Shown here: positions 11,727-22,464 of the stretch, piece after piece
Position numbering within the stretch: the first letter of the stretch is position 1
Layout of the letters: each line of letters starts with the position of its first letter
Source of the DNA: Heterotrichella gracilis
Lineage: Eukaryota; Sar; Xanthophyceae; Tribonematales; Xanthonemataceae
DNA length: 64,000 nucleotides
Reading direction: 5' to 3'
Assembly: GCA_032358255.1 (NCBI GenBank)
Contig: JAULBX010007662.1
Coordinates: forward strand, 55,893-119,892
The notes under the pieces: generated by a model
Told to the model about the DNA's origin: nothing
The model's input: the letters and a program-made list of their open reading frames with translations, nothing else
Database searches by the model: none
Made by a program: the position numbers and the translations under genes

Positions 11727-13958
11727 TTACGAGACGTTGCTCGCTGTGCACATCATGTACAGCACCTGGCGGCCGCTGCCATCGCCATCCGCCGCCAACA
11801 GCTTTGGGAGGTAACCGCCTATCTTGTGCACGTAGCAGCAGAACATGGGTGCTATGGCTTGAATGTCGTGCATCTCGCTGCAGTGCCACCCAAGCTTCGC
11901 CCACATGCCAGCCAGCTCATCAGGGGAAGAAAAGTTTGGAGCGTAGAAAAGGAGGGGGGAGAGATCCTGCACATATTCGAGCATGTGAGCATGTGTTGCG
12001 GGTACATGAACACAGCTGGAAAAGCATAATGCCCCATTTCACCAATGCGCAACCAGCCATGCCGTGCACCAATGCCTCCGCCCAGCTGCCTCACCTTCAT
12101 GTCATCCTGTGCGTGAACCTGGCGCCTCCTCTCACGCATCACCTCGTTGTAGGCGCTGGCCACCAGGAAGCTCCCTGGAATTCGAATCCAAAATACAAGA
12201 TTAAGTCACATGTGAGTTTAAAGTAAAACAAGACTCTGATTTTATATTTATGGATTTAAATTTTGCATTTTTCAGTTCTTTGATCAAAACCTGTTGTTAT
12301 TGTAAATAGCTACAACCTTGTCACCAGGCAAGGGTGTGTGGCACAAGTCGCAGGCAGGTGTGCTGTGCTCACAAATCCCACAGCAAATTGTGCATCACCC
12401 ACGTCGATGAAAATCCCAAATTGCTGGTATTCTGCTCATGCGGGTTTGGATGTGATTTGGCATGCTCAGCAGCAGCAGTCTGTGCATCAAGAAACCTTAC
12501 CCGGTGCACTGGCGCTGGCAGTAGCCTTGAGCACTGCTTCGGCTGTGGCATCCGTGAGATACCCTAGCAAACCCTCCAGGGCCCACACCGTGGGCACGGC
12601 GCTGTCCCACCCTGCCTGCTGGAGGCGAGTCAGCCAATCGGGGTCCTCCAAATCAGCAGCCACCGAGGTCACTGACGCCACATGCCAAGGAAACCGGTAC
12701 TCTGCGTAAAGAAGCCAAGGAGCAATGCTTGAGCAACGTCAGGTCATTGCCAAATAGTAGCATCGGCCAGGTGTTTGGTTCACCAGGTGTTCCACGCCTC
12801 ACGCCAAGTGTGTTGCATGTTGTGTGTCAGTCCACTGGATGGATTTGCAATGTCGCACTGCAAACACTTCCCATATGCACTGCAAATCCACTCAATGCAA
12901 TCCAATGACGTGGTGTCAACTCGACCAATGTCACAACGCACCCCTATGCGCAACAGATCCGGATCAGACCATATATCCCCACGTACCCTGCGCCTGCTGC
13001 TCCCCACATCCCGCTGTTCCATCAGAGGCACACGTCTGTGCGCCCACCTCCTCCCATGCCTTCTGCTTGTACCCCACCATCTCGGGCACATCCACCTCAA
13101 ACCAGGCCACATCCCCACCCAGGGTCAGGCGCCAAGGGCGGGTGTCGAGTCCCGCTCCCAGGAGCACCACCTGAATCTGAACAAATTCAAAAAGAAAAGA
13201 ACTGTGAGAACTCTATGACGCATGTGCATGGGTCGCCCAGTGAGATATGTGCCACAGCAAGCATCCTTCTATTTAGATGGGTGTAGACAGCATTGAAGCA
13301 CATAGACAATTAAAATACATAATCTACCACAATTGTTCTCGGGTTGGCGAGCCCTGCTTGTCCTTGCTGGCTGCACACTCTTTTTCAGTCTGCAGGTCTT
13401 AGTCACTTGTCCAAGGTTCACCCTCTAGCACTACAGGGTGCTGTTTCAATTGCACATAAATTCCCACAATTTTCAACGTGAGCAGGGTGCAAGCACCCCG
13501 CAGGCCAGGTGGCGTCGAGATGCAGAAGGTCACAGGGATCCTACCATTGGACATATGCAACCTTTCAAGTCATAAAACCTCGGATACTTGTCGCCATAAC
13601 CCGCAAAACCATGAGCAGCATATGCATGCCTATACATATGCATGCATATGGCAATAATGCATGCATGCCCAGGTCTGAGTCACACCTTTGGGTGCTCAGC
13701 ACCAACCGGTAATACGAATCGCTGCTTCCTCAGCTGGTGTATGCACTTGAGTATCTCCTCATCCAGGTAGCGCACGCGCACAGCCAGAAAAGAGTACTGC
13801 CCTCCCTCCCTAGCTTTGAACACCTCCGTGTCTTTGCACAACGCAACTGCTAGGTCATCTTGCAGAAAAGTGCCATACAGCGTTGCACGGGCACGCTCAA
13901 CACACACGAGCAAGGCGGTGTTCGGCACAGCTGAAAGGGCTGTCTGGGGTGTTGCCAT
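11727..13958 (-). CDS. SAM-dependent methyltransferase, LCM / TIGR00027-like
   Basis: Exons in transcript order: 13958-13686, 13170-12987, 12701-12501, 12174-12095, 11966-11727. Phases agree and the product is 325 aa. Motif I is VVLLGAGLDTRPWRL, the hallmark of the leucine carboxyl methyltransferase-type family. It is followed by FEVDVPEMV (acidic residue expected to bind the SAM ribose) and VWALEGLLGYL, the family's W-EGLL-YL signature. The N-terminal part (TALLVCVERA) also fits. These enzymes transfer methyl from S-adenosylmethionine; many act on small molecules or polyketide-like acids, while true LCMT1 acts on PP2A. The motif pattern is nearer the bacterial/plant TIGR00027 group than LCMT1, so the substrate is unknown. 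The ATG at 13958 is preferred; an upstream ATG at 14059 is in another frame and could be a short uORF. Confidence 0.8.
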
Positions 13959-14893
13959 CGTGGCAGGGTTACTGCTGCAGTCCAGTTGGAGAGCTGCGCA
14001 TTCGACAGGGGCGCAGTGGCCGAGTACGCATGCAGCTCTTGATACACAACTACTGACATATTAGTGTGATAGTGGCCAAAAGGTCTCTTGTCATTTTATG
14101 GGATGAATTATCGTCAGTAAATCTTGTATCTTTTTTTACTATTCCGAATAGTATTCGCCTTCACTTGTTACACCAGTTGCCACGCACCGGGTGGGCTTGG
14201 GCACCGTATTTGCTTGGACCAACCAGGTTGACGCACGTGTCATGCATGTCATAGCTTAGTCAGAACAACTTGTTACACTAGCGCAAGCCTCAGGCTGCCA
14301 GTCACTGCGGCAACCACTGCGCGCAGCAAAGTCTGACCAGGGACTGCCCAGGTCACTCTCATTCCAATTCCTGGCTCACAAATTGCCTCACAGCCCAGGG
14401 ACACCGGCTACTTAATCACCGGCTACCTAATCAAATATATAACTTTTATTCCAGTCGTGATGCTCGCTTAGCTCGAGTACCACAAGGTGCAGTTGAAAGT
14501 GCAGACTGCAAGCGATTGAGTTTCAGCAGTGCAACAAAATATGTTGGCACATGCTACATTTGAAAGTTTCCGTGCTACCGGGCGGTGCAAATGGATGGCA
14601 CCAGAGTTTGTCAAGCGATTGCGGAAAGTCTACTAAAAGTGTAATATTGTGCGCAGACAGTTTTCTAGCTGCACCACGAGCGTCTATAATTCATACTGTA
14701 TAAGCGCACGCAGCGGTTGAACTAACAACGACGTTTTACCCCCACCCCAAATGGCCTATATGCCCCCCCACACTAACACTAACCATCTATCACTATCACT
14801 ACATGCTAACCCCCACATTACCCCCCACACCCCTCTTCCCCCCCCCCGTGTGACATTCAGCAGCCTGACCAGCAAAAAAGGAAGGAAAAAAAG
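13959..14893. other. Intergenic, no gene seen
   Basis: Holds the presumed promoter of the methyltransferase and the 3' flank of the glycosyltransferase. The stretch near 14740-14850 is a C-rich, CACTAAC/CCCCCACAC low-complexity run. Confidence 0.4.
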
Positions 14894-17794
14894 CTACAGG
14901 TTGACAAAATCACGGTTATTCCTGAAATTCCCCGATGTCCTGAACGCCTTTTCCACCACCGGGTCAAAGGTCTTCATGTCCACCAGGGTGCTCTGCTGGA
15001 TCCAAAACCGCTGCGTGGGGTTCGGAACCATGTCCTTGGTGGGGTGCTCCACATACTCCACGCCGTACTCGGGCGAAAAGTGCGACTGGTTGAAAAACGC
15101 GTTCTGCGGGTTGTCGTTGAAGTGGGAGTAGTAGTTGCACCTGCGCGCCAGCGCAATGTGCTTGTAATTTCTCCCCCTGCCGGGCGTCTGCCGCTCCGTC
15201 CCCGGCTTGGCCCAGAATTTGTCCCAGCCGTAGGGGAAGATTTGCACGCACGAGGCGTTCTGCTTGACAAACAGCATGTTGGTGAGCCCCGCGCCGTGCA
15301 TGCCGATGACCACATCCGTGTGCTCCATGAGGTTGATCACGTGCAGTAGGTGCTCCTGGAAGGAGGTCTGGTGGACGTGCGCCTGGTGCTGCTTGTGCGC
15401 CATGTGCAGCAGCTCGTCGGCGTTGATGACCTTGCGCGTGGTGACGCGCACCGGCCAGGTCATGTGCAGCTTGTGGGTAGGGGGAAAGATCTGCATGGAG
15501 GGGAAGACGAGCGAGGCCTGCGAGGGGAGGGAAATGGGACGTGGATGGGGGGGGGCTAATTGGCTGCGGGCGGGCTTGCATCCTCGTACTATTCCGATTT
15601 TAGTTTGTGCAGCAGGGTGCCGTCTGACTGGTAGATGTGATGTGACCCCAATGGGAGTGAAACAGCAATTGCATGTGTCATAAGACCTGCACATGCATTG
15701 CATGCCGGCCAGCATGGCGCTGCCAAATGCGGTTGGATGGTGCCGCATGTAAAGGGCAGTGGCAGCCATCCCTCCGCACGCACTCCCCCTTGATCCTTCA
15801 AAAACTCAAATCCACTCACAAACTACGAAACCTCAATTCGCGCCGATATTCTGCACCAGCAGAGTCCATCTCTCCCCCCACCACCCTCCTCCCATCGTCC
15901 CCTGTTGACTAACCACTTGCGCAGCCCCACTCCCCACCTGCCCACCCCCCAACCCTCACCTGCGGCTGGCTCTTCCAGTACCTCCACACGCTCTCCTTGA
16001 TCCAGCGTACACCCAGGTCCAGCGCCGCCTGGTGCATCTCAAGGTGGTCGAGGAAGTCCTTGCGCCTGAAATTGAGGATGGAGCTCTGGCCAATGATGAC
16101 CTGCGCAGTGCCAGGTAGGTCAGGTGAGGGACACCTGTAGCTGACGTGGTATGGCGTTGCGTGGTGTGGTATGTTGTGGCATGGCATGGTGTTGTGTGGT
16201 GCAAGACAATGCGAGTCCAGGCCAGACGATCCGATGCCATGTCATATGATACCAAATTACCACCTCCGCACCAGCAGACAAGTTAAAATTATGGAGAACG
16301 CATCCCAGTTGATCATGATTGCAGGGACGTCACAATGGTTCACTGATATTGCAGATGAGGACATGCCTGCTTCCAACTAAACATGGGTGTTGCCAAAATG
16401 CAATGGGGCAGTGTCTCCGCTGCCCACCACCTATCCCTCCCCTGCCCTCCCCTGCCCATCACCTCTGCCTCCCCTGGCCGTCGCCTCACCTTTTTTAGCA
16501 GGCATCCGTTGATGTTGAGCGGCACCCCCAGGTCCGCCCCCAGGTAGCGGTGCAGGTAGGGCGCGGGCGTGAATCGCCAGAACTTGGCGTTGAAGGGCAG
16601 CAGCTTGTAGTCGTCCAGGTTCTTGATGAACACGCCGCCGGGGGTGAGGCAGGAGGGGTCGCCTGCAGGGTTTAGGGTTAAGGCTTTTGGGTTTCGTTGG
16701 TGTGGAGTGAGGCATGGATTGGTGGGTCGCTTGCATGGAGTGGTGGGGGTAATGGAGGTCACGTAACCTGGCGAATCCACTTGAATTACCACGGCCCTGC
16801 CTGGTGTGTCAATGTGCCCCTTGCCCTGCTCCTTTGCGATCCATGCCCCAGTCGTAACCCTAACCCTTGCGTTCACGCTGACCAAATTTAGGGTTTTAGG
16901 GCTTGGCTTCAACCCTAAGTATAACCCTAACCCTGGTGCTCACCGTCGTGGCACTCGTGGATCTTCAGCACGCTCTGCTCGCGCAGCACCTGGAAGGACT
17001 GCAGCAGCACGTCGCACATGAAGTGGTAGAAGTTGGAGGCGTACATGCCTGAGAACATGTACACAGGCTTGTGCACCACGCAGGGCGGCTCCCAGCCCGT
17101 GAGGTTGATGACGCGCCCCCCTGGCCGCTGGATGAAGGTGTTGACATAGTGCAGGACCTGCTCCACGCTGCTACTCCTGTGGGGACCAAGAGGGGCTGGG
17201 TGGGGTTGTGGCGCAGGTGGGTAAGGCTGGCAGCGGTTTGGCGTGCGGCACAGGGAAGGGGGCTGAACTGGGCCATTGGATGGCCAGAAGCAGCCGCCCT
17301 AACCCACGTGGTATGCCCTGAGAATGGTGGTAAGGGATGCAGTGCACGCAACCCAAGCGCCGTTTTATGGGTGAGGCCGTACCTCCATATGTTCAGCCGC
17401 ACGCGCCCCGGCCGGAGGAGGTACTTGCGGGTGGTGGTCTGGAACTCCCCAGCAAACACAGGCTGTGCAGGCACAACATGGGCTTAAGTACTGCCAAGTG
17501 GGAAGCCTTCTAGTCCATGCCATGCCAAAGCAATAGCGCAGGGAGGTGTCAAGAGGGGTGGTGTCACTGCAGGTTTGACCACTAAGCTCAGTCTATTTCC
17601 AGAACTGCTGCCCAGCAATTGGCTGCTCACCTGGTTTAGGACAACGGTGTAGTTGTGGTAGAAGACGTTCTCCAGCACCACATACCCAAACTCGTCAGTG
17701 TTCCTGGCGGCAAAGTCGAGGTGAGTGTTGTCTACGAAGCTGCGCAGGTGCTCAGGTATAGACTCCTCGTCCTCGGCCTCTGGAGGTGGCGATC
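14894..17794 (-). CDS. Glycosyltransferase family 61 (DUF563) protein
   Basis: Exons in transcript order: 17794-17631, 17462-17383, 17176-16944, 16662-16490, 16100-15960, 15517-14894. Phases agree and they code for about 471 aa. The 5' end is not resolved: the first listed exon begins at an acceptor (GTAG/GATCG), so at least one exon lies further upstream. The C-terminal exon has TDVVIGMHGAGLTNMLFV, the conserved GT61 segment found in plant xylosyl- and arabinosyltransferases and EOGT. Also typical are FYHFMCDVLLQSF and the Arg/Lys-rich exon with NFRRKDF. Family members are Golgi/ER enzymes that add xylose, arabinose or GlcNAc to polysaccharides or proteins. Inference: cell-wall or glycoprotein glycosylation, which would suit the proline-rich wall proteins in this window. 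No N-terminal membrane anchor is visible in the recovered part. Confidence 0.8.
16666..16936. repeat. Telomere-like motifs flanking a GT61 intron
   Basis: TTTAGGGTTAAGG-type sequence starts just inside the intron next to the acceptor (16666-16698). CCCTAACCC, TTTAGGGTTTTAGGG and ACCCTAACCC lie beside the donor end (16853-16936). They are degenerate, not a perfect array. Confidence 0.6.
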
Positions 17795-18302
17795 CTACGC
17801 AAACCAAGTACCCACTTGAAGGCTTCAGAGCCTCCTCTAAGGAACTCTATCTAGTAGTGCTGGCTGGGCCTAGACTGTAGTTTCCTGCCTCCTAGACATA
17901 CCATGGGTGGCAGGAAAAACTAGCTAGATGATCAGTTCAGGAAAGGGCATCTCCCGCAGAGTCCTAGCATATGCATTGCAACAACAAAAGCAGCTCAGGA
18001 GACCTGACAGCACTGGCCAACAGTCATTGTGTGGAGGCTGCTGACGATGCTGACGACTGGCGTTCAAACCGCGTGCCACCACGTTGCTGCTGTGCAACTA
18101 GCAAGACCCGCTTAGTGCTGCAACCTTGCCACACAACGCTGTGGTCTTGCAAGGACTAGATTGAGACGGCAAGCGTGTTGAGGTATTCCTGAACTGTAGA
18201 AACCGCTAGGCACCACCGGGCATTTGACCCGCCCGTGTCACCGCCCGTGTGCATCGTGAAACCTGGTGGTGGGTGGCCCTATTTGAGTGGTGCCATACGT
18301 AC

Positions 18303-18469
18303 CTGCCGTCGCAAGGTGCCAGCAAAGCAACGTGGTCCATAGAACGTGGAAAATACGGCAACGCGCTCGCCTTCGTGACATTACATCCTGGTTGGACTGA
18401 CAGAGGAACTGGTTCAGGTACCTCCTCTAGATCCTTCAGAGAAGGACTATCGATACCACATCGCTGTCC
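18303..18469 (-). CDS. Possible upstream exon of the GT61 gene
   Basis: An open segment bounded by a pyrimidine-rich acceptor (CCTTTCCTTCAG) and a strong donor (GGCAG/gtacgt) encodes a protein-like stretch including PSLKDLEEVPEPVPL and DHVALLAPCDG. Its end phase (2) does not match the next known exon (needs 1), so an intermediate exon is missing, or the segment belongs to something else. Confidence 0.35.
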
Positions 18470-19858
18470 CTGAAGGAAAGGGTACAAGCATGCTGCAGAA
18501 CTGATATCAATACTCTTGCGCTACGTATCACCGTGTGATACCCAAAATATCGAGCTAGCAACGTTAACGCAATTGCAGCTTTTGAAATAAACCCTAATGT
18601 ATTGGAATAAACCCTATTTGGTATTTATTTCAAAAAAACAAATGATTGCAGGTACTGTGTTTCACATATGGCAGTACTGTGTTTGACAATACTTGTTGAG
18701 AACAATTGCTGCTTGTATCAAGCTAAAATACCATTGCCTGGCAAGCACTGACTGCAGGTTGGATGGTCACACCATAACGCACCTGGCCATCGCAAGCATG
18801 AGGCATGCCAACCAAAGGTCATCGTCATATGATGGTGTCAGTAGGTATTGCCGACCCTTGACTTGCACCGCCAGTCTTGCCATTACCGGCATGATGTTGT
18901 GTGCACCAATCACAACACCTTTTGCATGCAGTGCATGCGGGCATTGGCTATATGGCCTCTGGTTGACTAGCATTTCTGGCTGGTGGGCAGTGCGCCGCAC
19001 CAGATGATCGTACACTAGAGCCCCCTGACTCCGCCTGTGTGCCTTCCCTTCTATCAGGTTTTAAGCCATGCTGCCTTTTTTATCAGTATGGCCACAACTA
19101 CTGTTCTAAAGGCCCGGGCAGAGTCATTTTAGGTTCAACATCACTACTCAAAAGATGAAGTATAGGCCCTGTCAGATATCATCTTGATGGGCAGTATACC
19201 ACTGCTAGAATCTGACGCTGGACGGCCCTTCCGGTGTGTTTGGTAAAGCCTAACTATTCTATCACTGTATCTGTGCATGTCCGCTATTCGTGGCATGCCT
19301 TGCCAAAATAAGCACGCACTCTGCACATATTAAGGACCATGTAATCCATTCACCAATGCAAGCAGAGTGTGAAGTAATCACTGGCTGAGCGCAACACAAT
19401 AATTAATAAAGCAACTGGCATGTAGTCCACGCAGCCAAATTATGTTCTTGCGTTGCTGCATGATCTCATATATGCATACCATGCTCACACACATGCTGGC
19501 ATTCACTCTCATACTGCATACTTGAGGAACCAGCCCACCAGGCCTGGATTCTAAACTGCCCCGCCATGTCCATGCATGCATAAGGCATGCACTGTTGGTT
19601 TGCGGTGTGCAATTGGAGACTACACATATGTGTGTTTACCCATGCCAACCCTTGCATCTGGTAACATGTTGTGCATCAAAGGCGATGGCTGACCCGCAGC
19701 TGTCTGCAGCATGGTGTTTTTGATACCAGGTCCATATTGGTGTCTCGGGAGCCAAAGGCTCAGTGCTTAGCCCATTCCATGCCCATAAACGCGGCCATCC
19801 GGGATCAGAAATCAATAAGTAAGCAGTTATGTGTAGCCACTGCAATGTCGCATGCCAA
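18470..19858. other. Intergenic, no gene seen
   Basis: No frame longer than about 100 codons with protein-like composition, and no obvious repeat. AT-rich stretches with CCCTAAT-type motifs lie near 18585-18630. Confidence 0.4.
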
Positions 19859-21451
19859 TCACTTCTTGGCTGTCCGCACGTCTTCCTCCTCACCCGCGTC
19901 AAAGACAAACTCAATGTCCTCATAGCTAGTTGTAGCCATCTTGCCAGCAAGCTCGATTGCCTTCACACCAGATACCTGCCCTGACGTGGCAGTCAGGTTG
20001 ACCTTACTGCCTGGCTGCTTGCTCCCACTACTGCTAGCAACTGGGGGTTTGCTGCCAGGCTGTTTGGTGCTGACTGGCTGTATTGTTTTCTGTTTGAGAC
20101 TCTTACTGTGAGACGCATGATGCGCTGCCTCCCTAGCTGTCGCTTCAGCCCTCATTGGTACAGCCTGTGCAGCCAAATTGGCATTTTAGGTACTCGCCTG
20201 AGCGCTTCAAAGCTAGTGGGTAGAGGTATTTATGTAAGTAATATCAGAAAAGCTTAGGGTACCAACACCCATATGATTATGAAATGCGCACATGTGCAAA
20301 ATGCATGTTTAAATGGCTGCAAAGGGGTAAGGAACCAGCTTGAAGCTGACACGCTTACCTCATTATCATTGCTGTTCTGTGTGGCTCTGCTGGGCACTCC
20401 AGAGTGCATCATGCTGAAACCCGCATACTTGCCAAACCTCCCTTGTGGCATGACCAGCCCCAAATTCCTGAGGTGCCTGGAGATGTCTCGCTGCTGCGCT
20501 GGGAAAAAGCGGCGCATCAACATGTTGTTCAGCCTTGCGGGTACTTTCCCCTTGAGATCCATGTGCACAAACTGCTGCAGCTGGCTCTTGTCGTCTTGCA
20601 ACGCAACCACCCGCAGGCCGTAGGATAGGAACCCTGGTTTGGCTGAGGCTGTACCCCCCAGGAACCCATCAGTGTGCACAGACTTGCGCACAACCATCAG
20701 CTGCCTCTGTGTGATGATCTCGCAGACAGAGAAGCCGCGTGGTTTGATCCCCTTTCCAAAGAACGTGCGGTAGTTTTTTATCCTCGCAGTACACTGTTTG
20801 GCCAGAAGCCTCCCTTCTGTGACAGGCACTGTGATGCTGCTGTATGGATCAAGGACCTTTAGCCCCTCTACTGACGTGAGGCTCTCAAAAAGGGTCTCGG
20901 CAGCAACGGGGTACTCGCTGCAGCTCCTGGCTACAATCACCTGCAGTGGTATAGAGAAGTGTGGACAAGGCTAGGTATATGTGTGTGCAAGGCGCTAGGG
21001 TGGGTTGTGTGTTTGCTCACATATATGGGTGTGCACGGTTTTTTGTATGTATGGGTATGTGTATGTGTGTGTGTGTCCGCGCGCGCGTATGTGAGGGACC
21101 TAGGTTAGGTGTGTTGCACGCGCGAGGTTTAATATGGCGCCTGCAGCAGCTCAGCTGCCCACTTCACAAGCAACTGCAATACTAGACAAGGTAGCATGCT
21201 CAAACCCAAATAATTAATAACAAAGCACTGTGGGCTTTGCCACCGACCTGGTTTGAAGCCACCGGTCTGGTGAACATACTGAAGTCAGCCCTGGCCCTTA
21301 GGCTAGCGTCATCCCAGTCCTCAAAGCCCTCGTTCAAGATGTCCTGAGCTTCCTTCAACACTCCGTCAGAATATTTATCCACATCGTTCAAGTGCTGTGC
21401 TTGTAACAGGTTGAGGGGTAAACCCATGGGAGTCGCGCAGGCACACCACAT
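19859..21451 (-). CDS. START (StAR-related lipid transfer) domain protein
   Basis: Exons in transcript order: 21451-21248, 20940-20359, 20164-19859. All introns are phase 0 and the product is 363 aa. From about residue 60 the sequence follows the START fold: VIVARSCSEYPVAAETLFE, RIKNYRTFFGKG, then near the end of the domain VHMDLKGKVPARLNNMLMRR, equivalent to the D-KG-P-L-N segment of StAR/PCTP relatives. The last exon adds a low-complexity Ser/Lys/Pro tail and an acidic end (DAGEEEDVRTAKK). START domains bind a lipid or sterol in a hydrophobic pocket and move it between membranes. There is no signal peptide or membrane helix, so a cytosolic protein is expected. The ligand cannot be told. The start is the first ATG of the frame; a second ATG eight codons later is possible. 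Confidence 0.75.
21046..21092. repeat. TG/CG simple repeat
   Basis: Alternating purine-pyrimidine run (TATGTGTGTGTGTG then CGCGCGCG) inside intron 1 of the START gene. Such tracts can form Z-DNA; nothing shows a role here. Confidence 0.7.
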
Positions 21452-22464
21452 CGTGAAACCTCTGTGGTGGGACTATCTGTGTGCGGTTTGGAGCCTGAAA
21501 CGCTGTTGTTGACTTCTTTGCCTGCCCAAAATATCAATGCGCAGGGTGCTTCGAATGTTGAAACTGGATGGTCAACAGGTTAAGCTATGTGCATCGTGTC
21601 TGTCTTTGATGAACCGACTTTCGTCACTTTCGTGACTCATGAGCAATCTGCAGATGCCGAGGCATGCCGCAGTTCAGAACTGCGCTGAGTGCAACCGCCA
21701 GCATAGAAAGTGCGCATCACAGGGACTCTCGCAGTGGAAAGAAACAGTGGTTTCACGCTCTCGAAGTGGCATTTGGCAAGACACCGGTGACCCCGAAGAT
21801 CCGTATGCATTGCTAAACTGTTATGCTCCCCTTGCACCCTAAAGGGCCTAGGCTTGAACAGGATGCCCACCTCGGAGACGCCCAAGTGCAAACTAGGATA
21901 CATGCTCCTGATCACCGTGCTTCGAGATCAACCCACTCTACGCAGTGCCACATGGATATCCAATTATTCACTTCGCGCGTTTGCGCCATTGCGCCAGATT
22001 CTGAACCTGAAGAGTCTTACCCTTAGGGTGCAAGAGGAGCATAACAGTTTAGGCTATACATTGACAATGCAATTTGCCAAATTGGATTGAATGGGCACTG
22101 TGACAGTGTATCATTATCCCAGCAGCAAGGCGCAATGCCTCATAGTGGTGCAAAGACGTCATAAGAAAATCGGTGCCATTGACCTTGATTTAGATGTATC
22201 GACGACAAAGCCTGCAACCTCCCTGTTGTTACACGCAGATGCAAAGTCCGCTGAATACATTTCTGCTTCACCATGTCCAGGGATCATCAGGTGCCGCATC
22301 CCACTTTGCACCAAGTAACACCTCGATGATCCCAAAGCACCAAAGAGAACAACAACTTTGCAAATTGCCAAATGTATGACCATGCTTTCAATCGCTGGAC
22401 GGGGCACAGCTTGCAGGTCCATCAATCAAGCAGCAGCCTGCCATTGCACCCCGCTGGCGGCTGC
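21452..22464. other. Intergenic, holds a 240-bp inverted-repeat element
   Basis: Gap between the START gene start and the Rxt3-like stop codon (both on the minus strand). No coding frame is supported. The only structure is the inverted repeat annotated at 21813-22052. Confidence 0.5.
21813..22052. repeat. Inverted repeat, possible MITE or hairpin
   Basis: The left arm 21813-21846 opens CTAAACTGTTATGCTCC and the right arm 22020-22052 closes GGAGCATAACAGTTTAG. The arms are reverse complements over about 33 bases with one or two mismatches, separated by about 170 bp of non-coding sequence. The layout suits a small non-autonomous inverted-repeat element, but I see no clear target-site duplication. 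Confidence 0.65.

Noticed and set aside
13045-13060. GAGGAG/gtgggc as the end of methyltransferase exon 2
   Set aside because: It leaves the next exon out of phase. The donor CAGG/gtacgt at 12987 restores the frame into EYRFPWHV.
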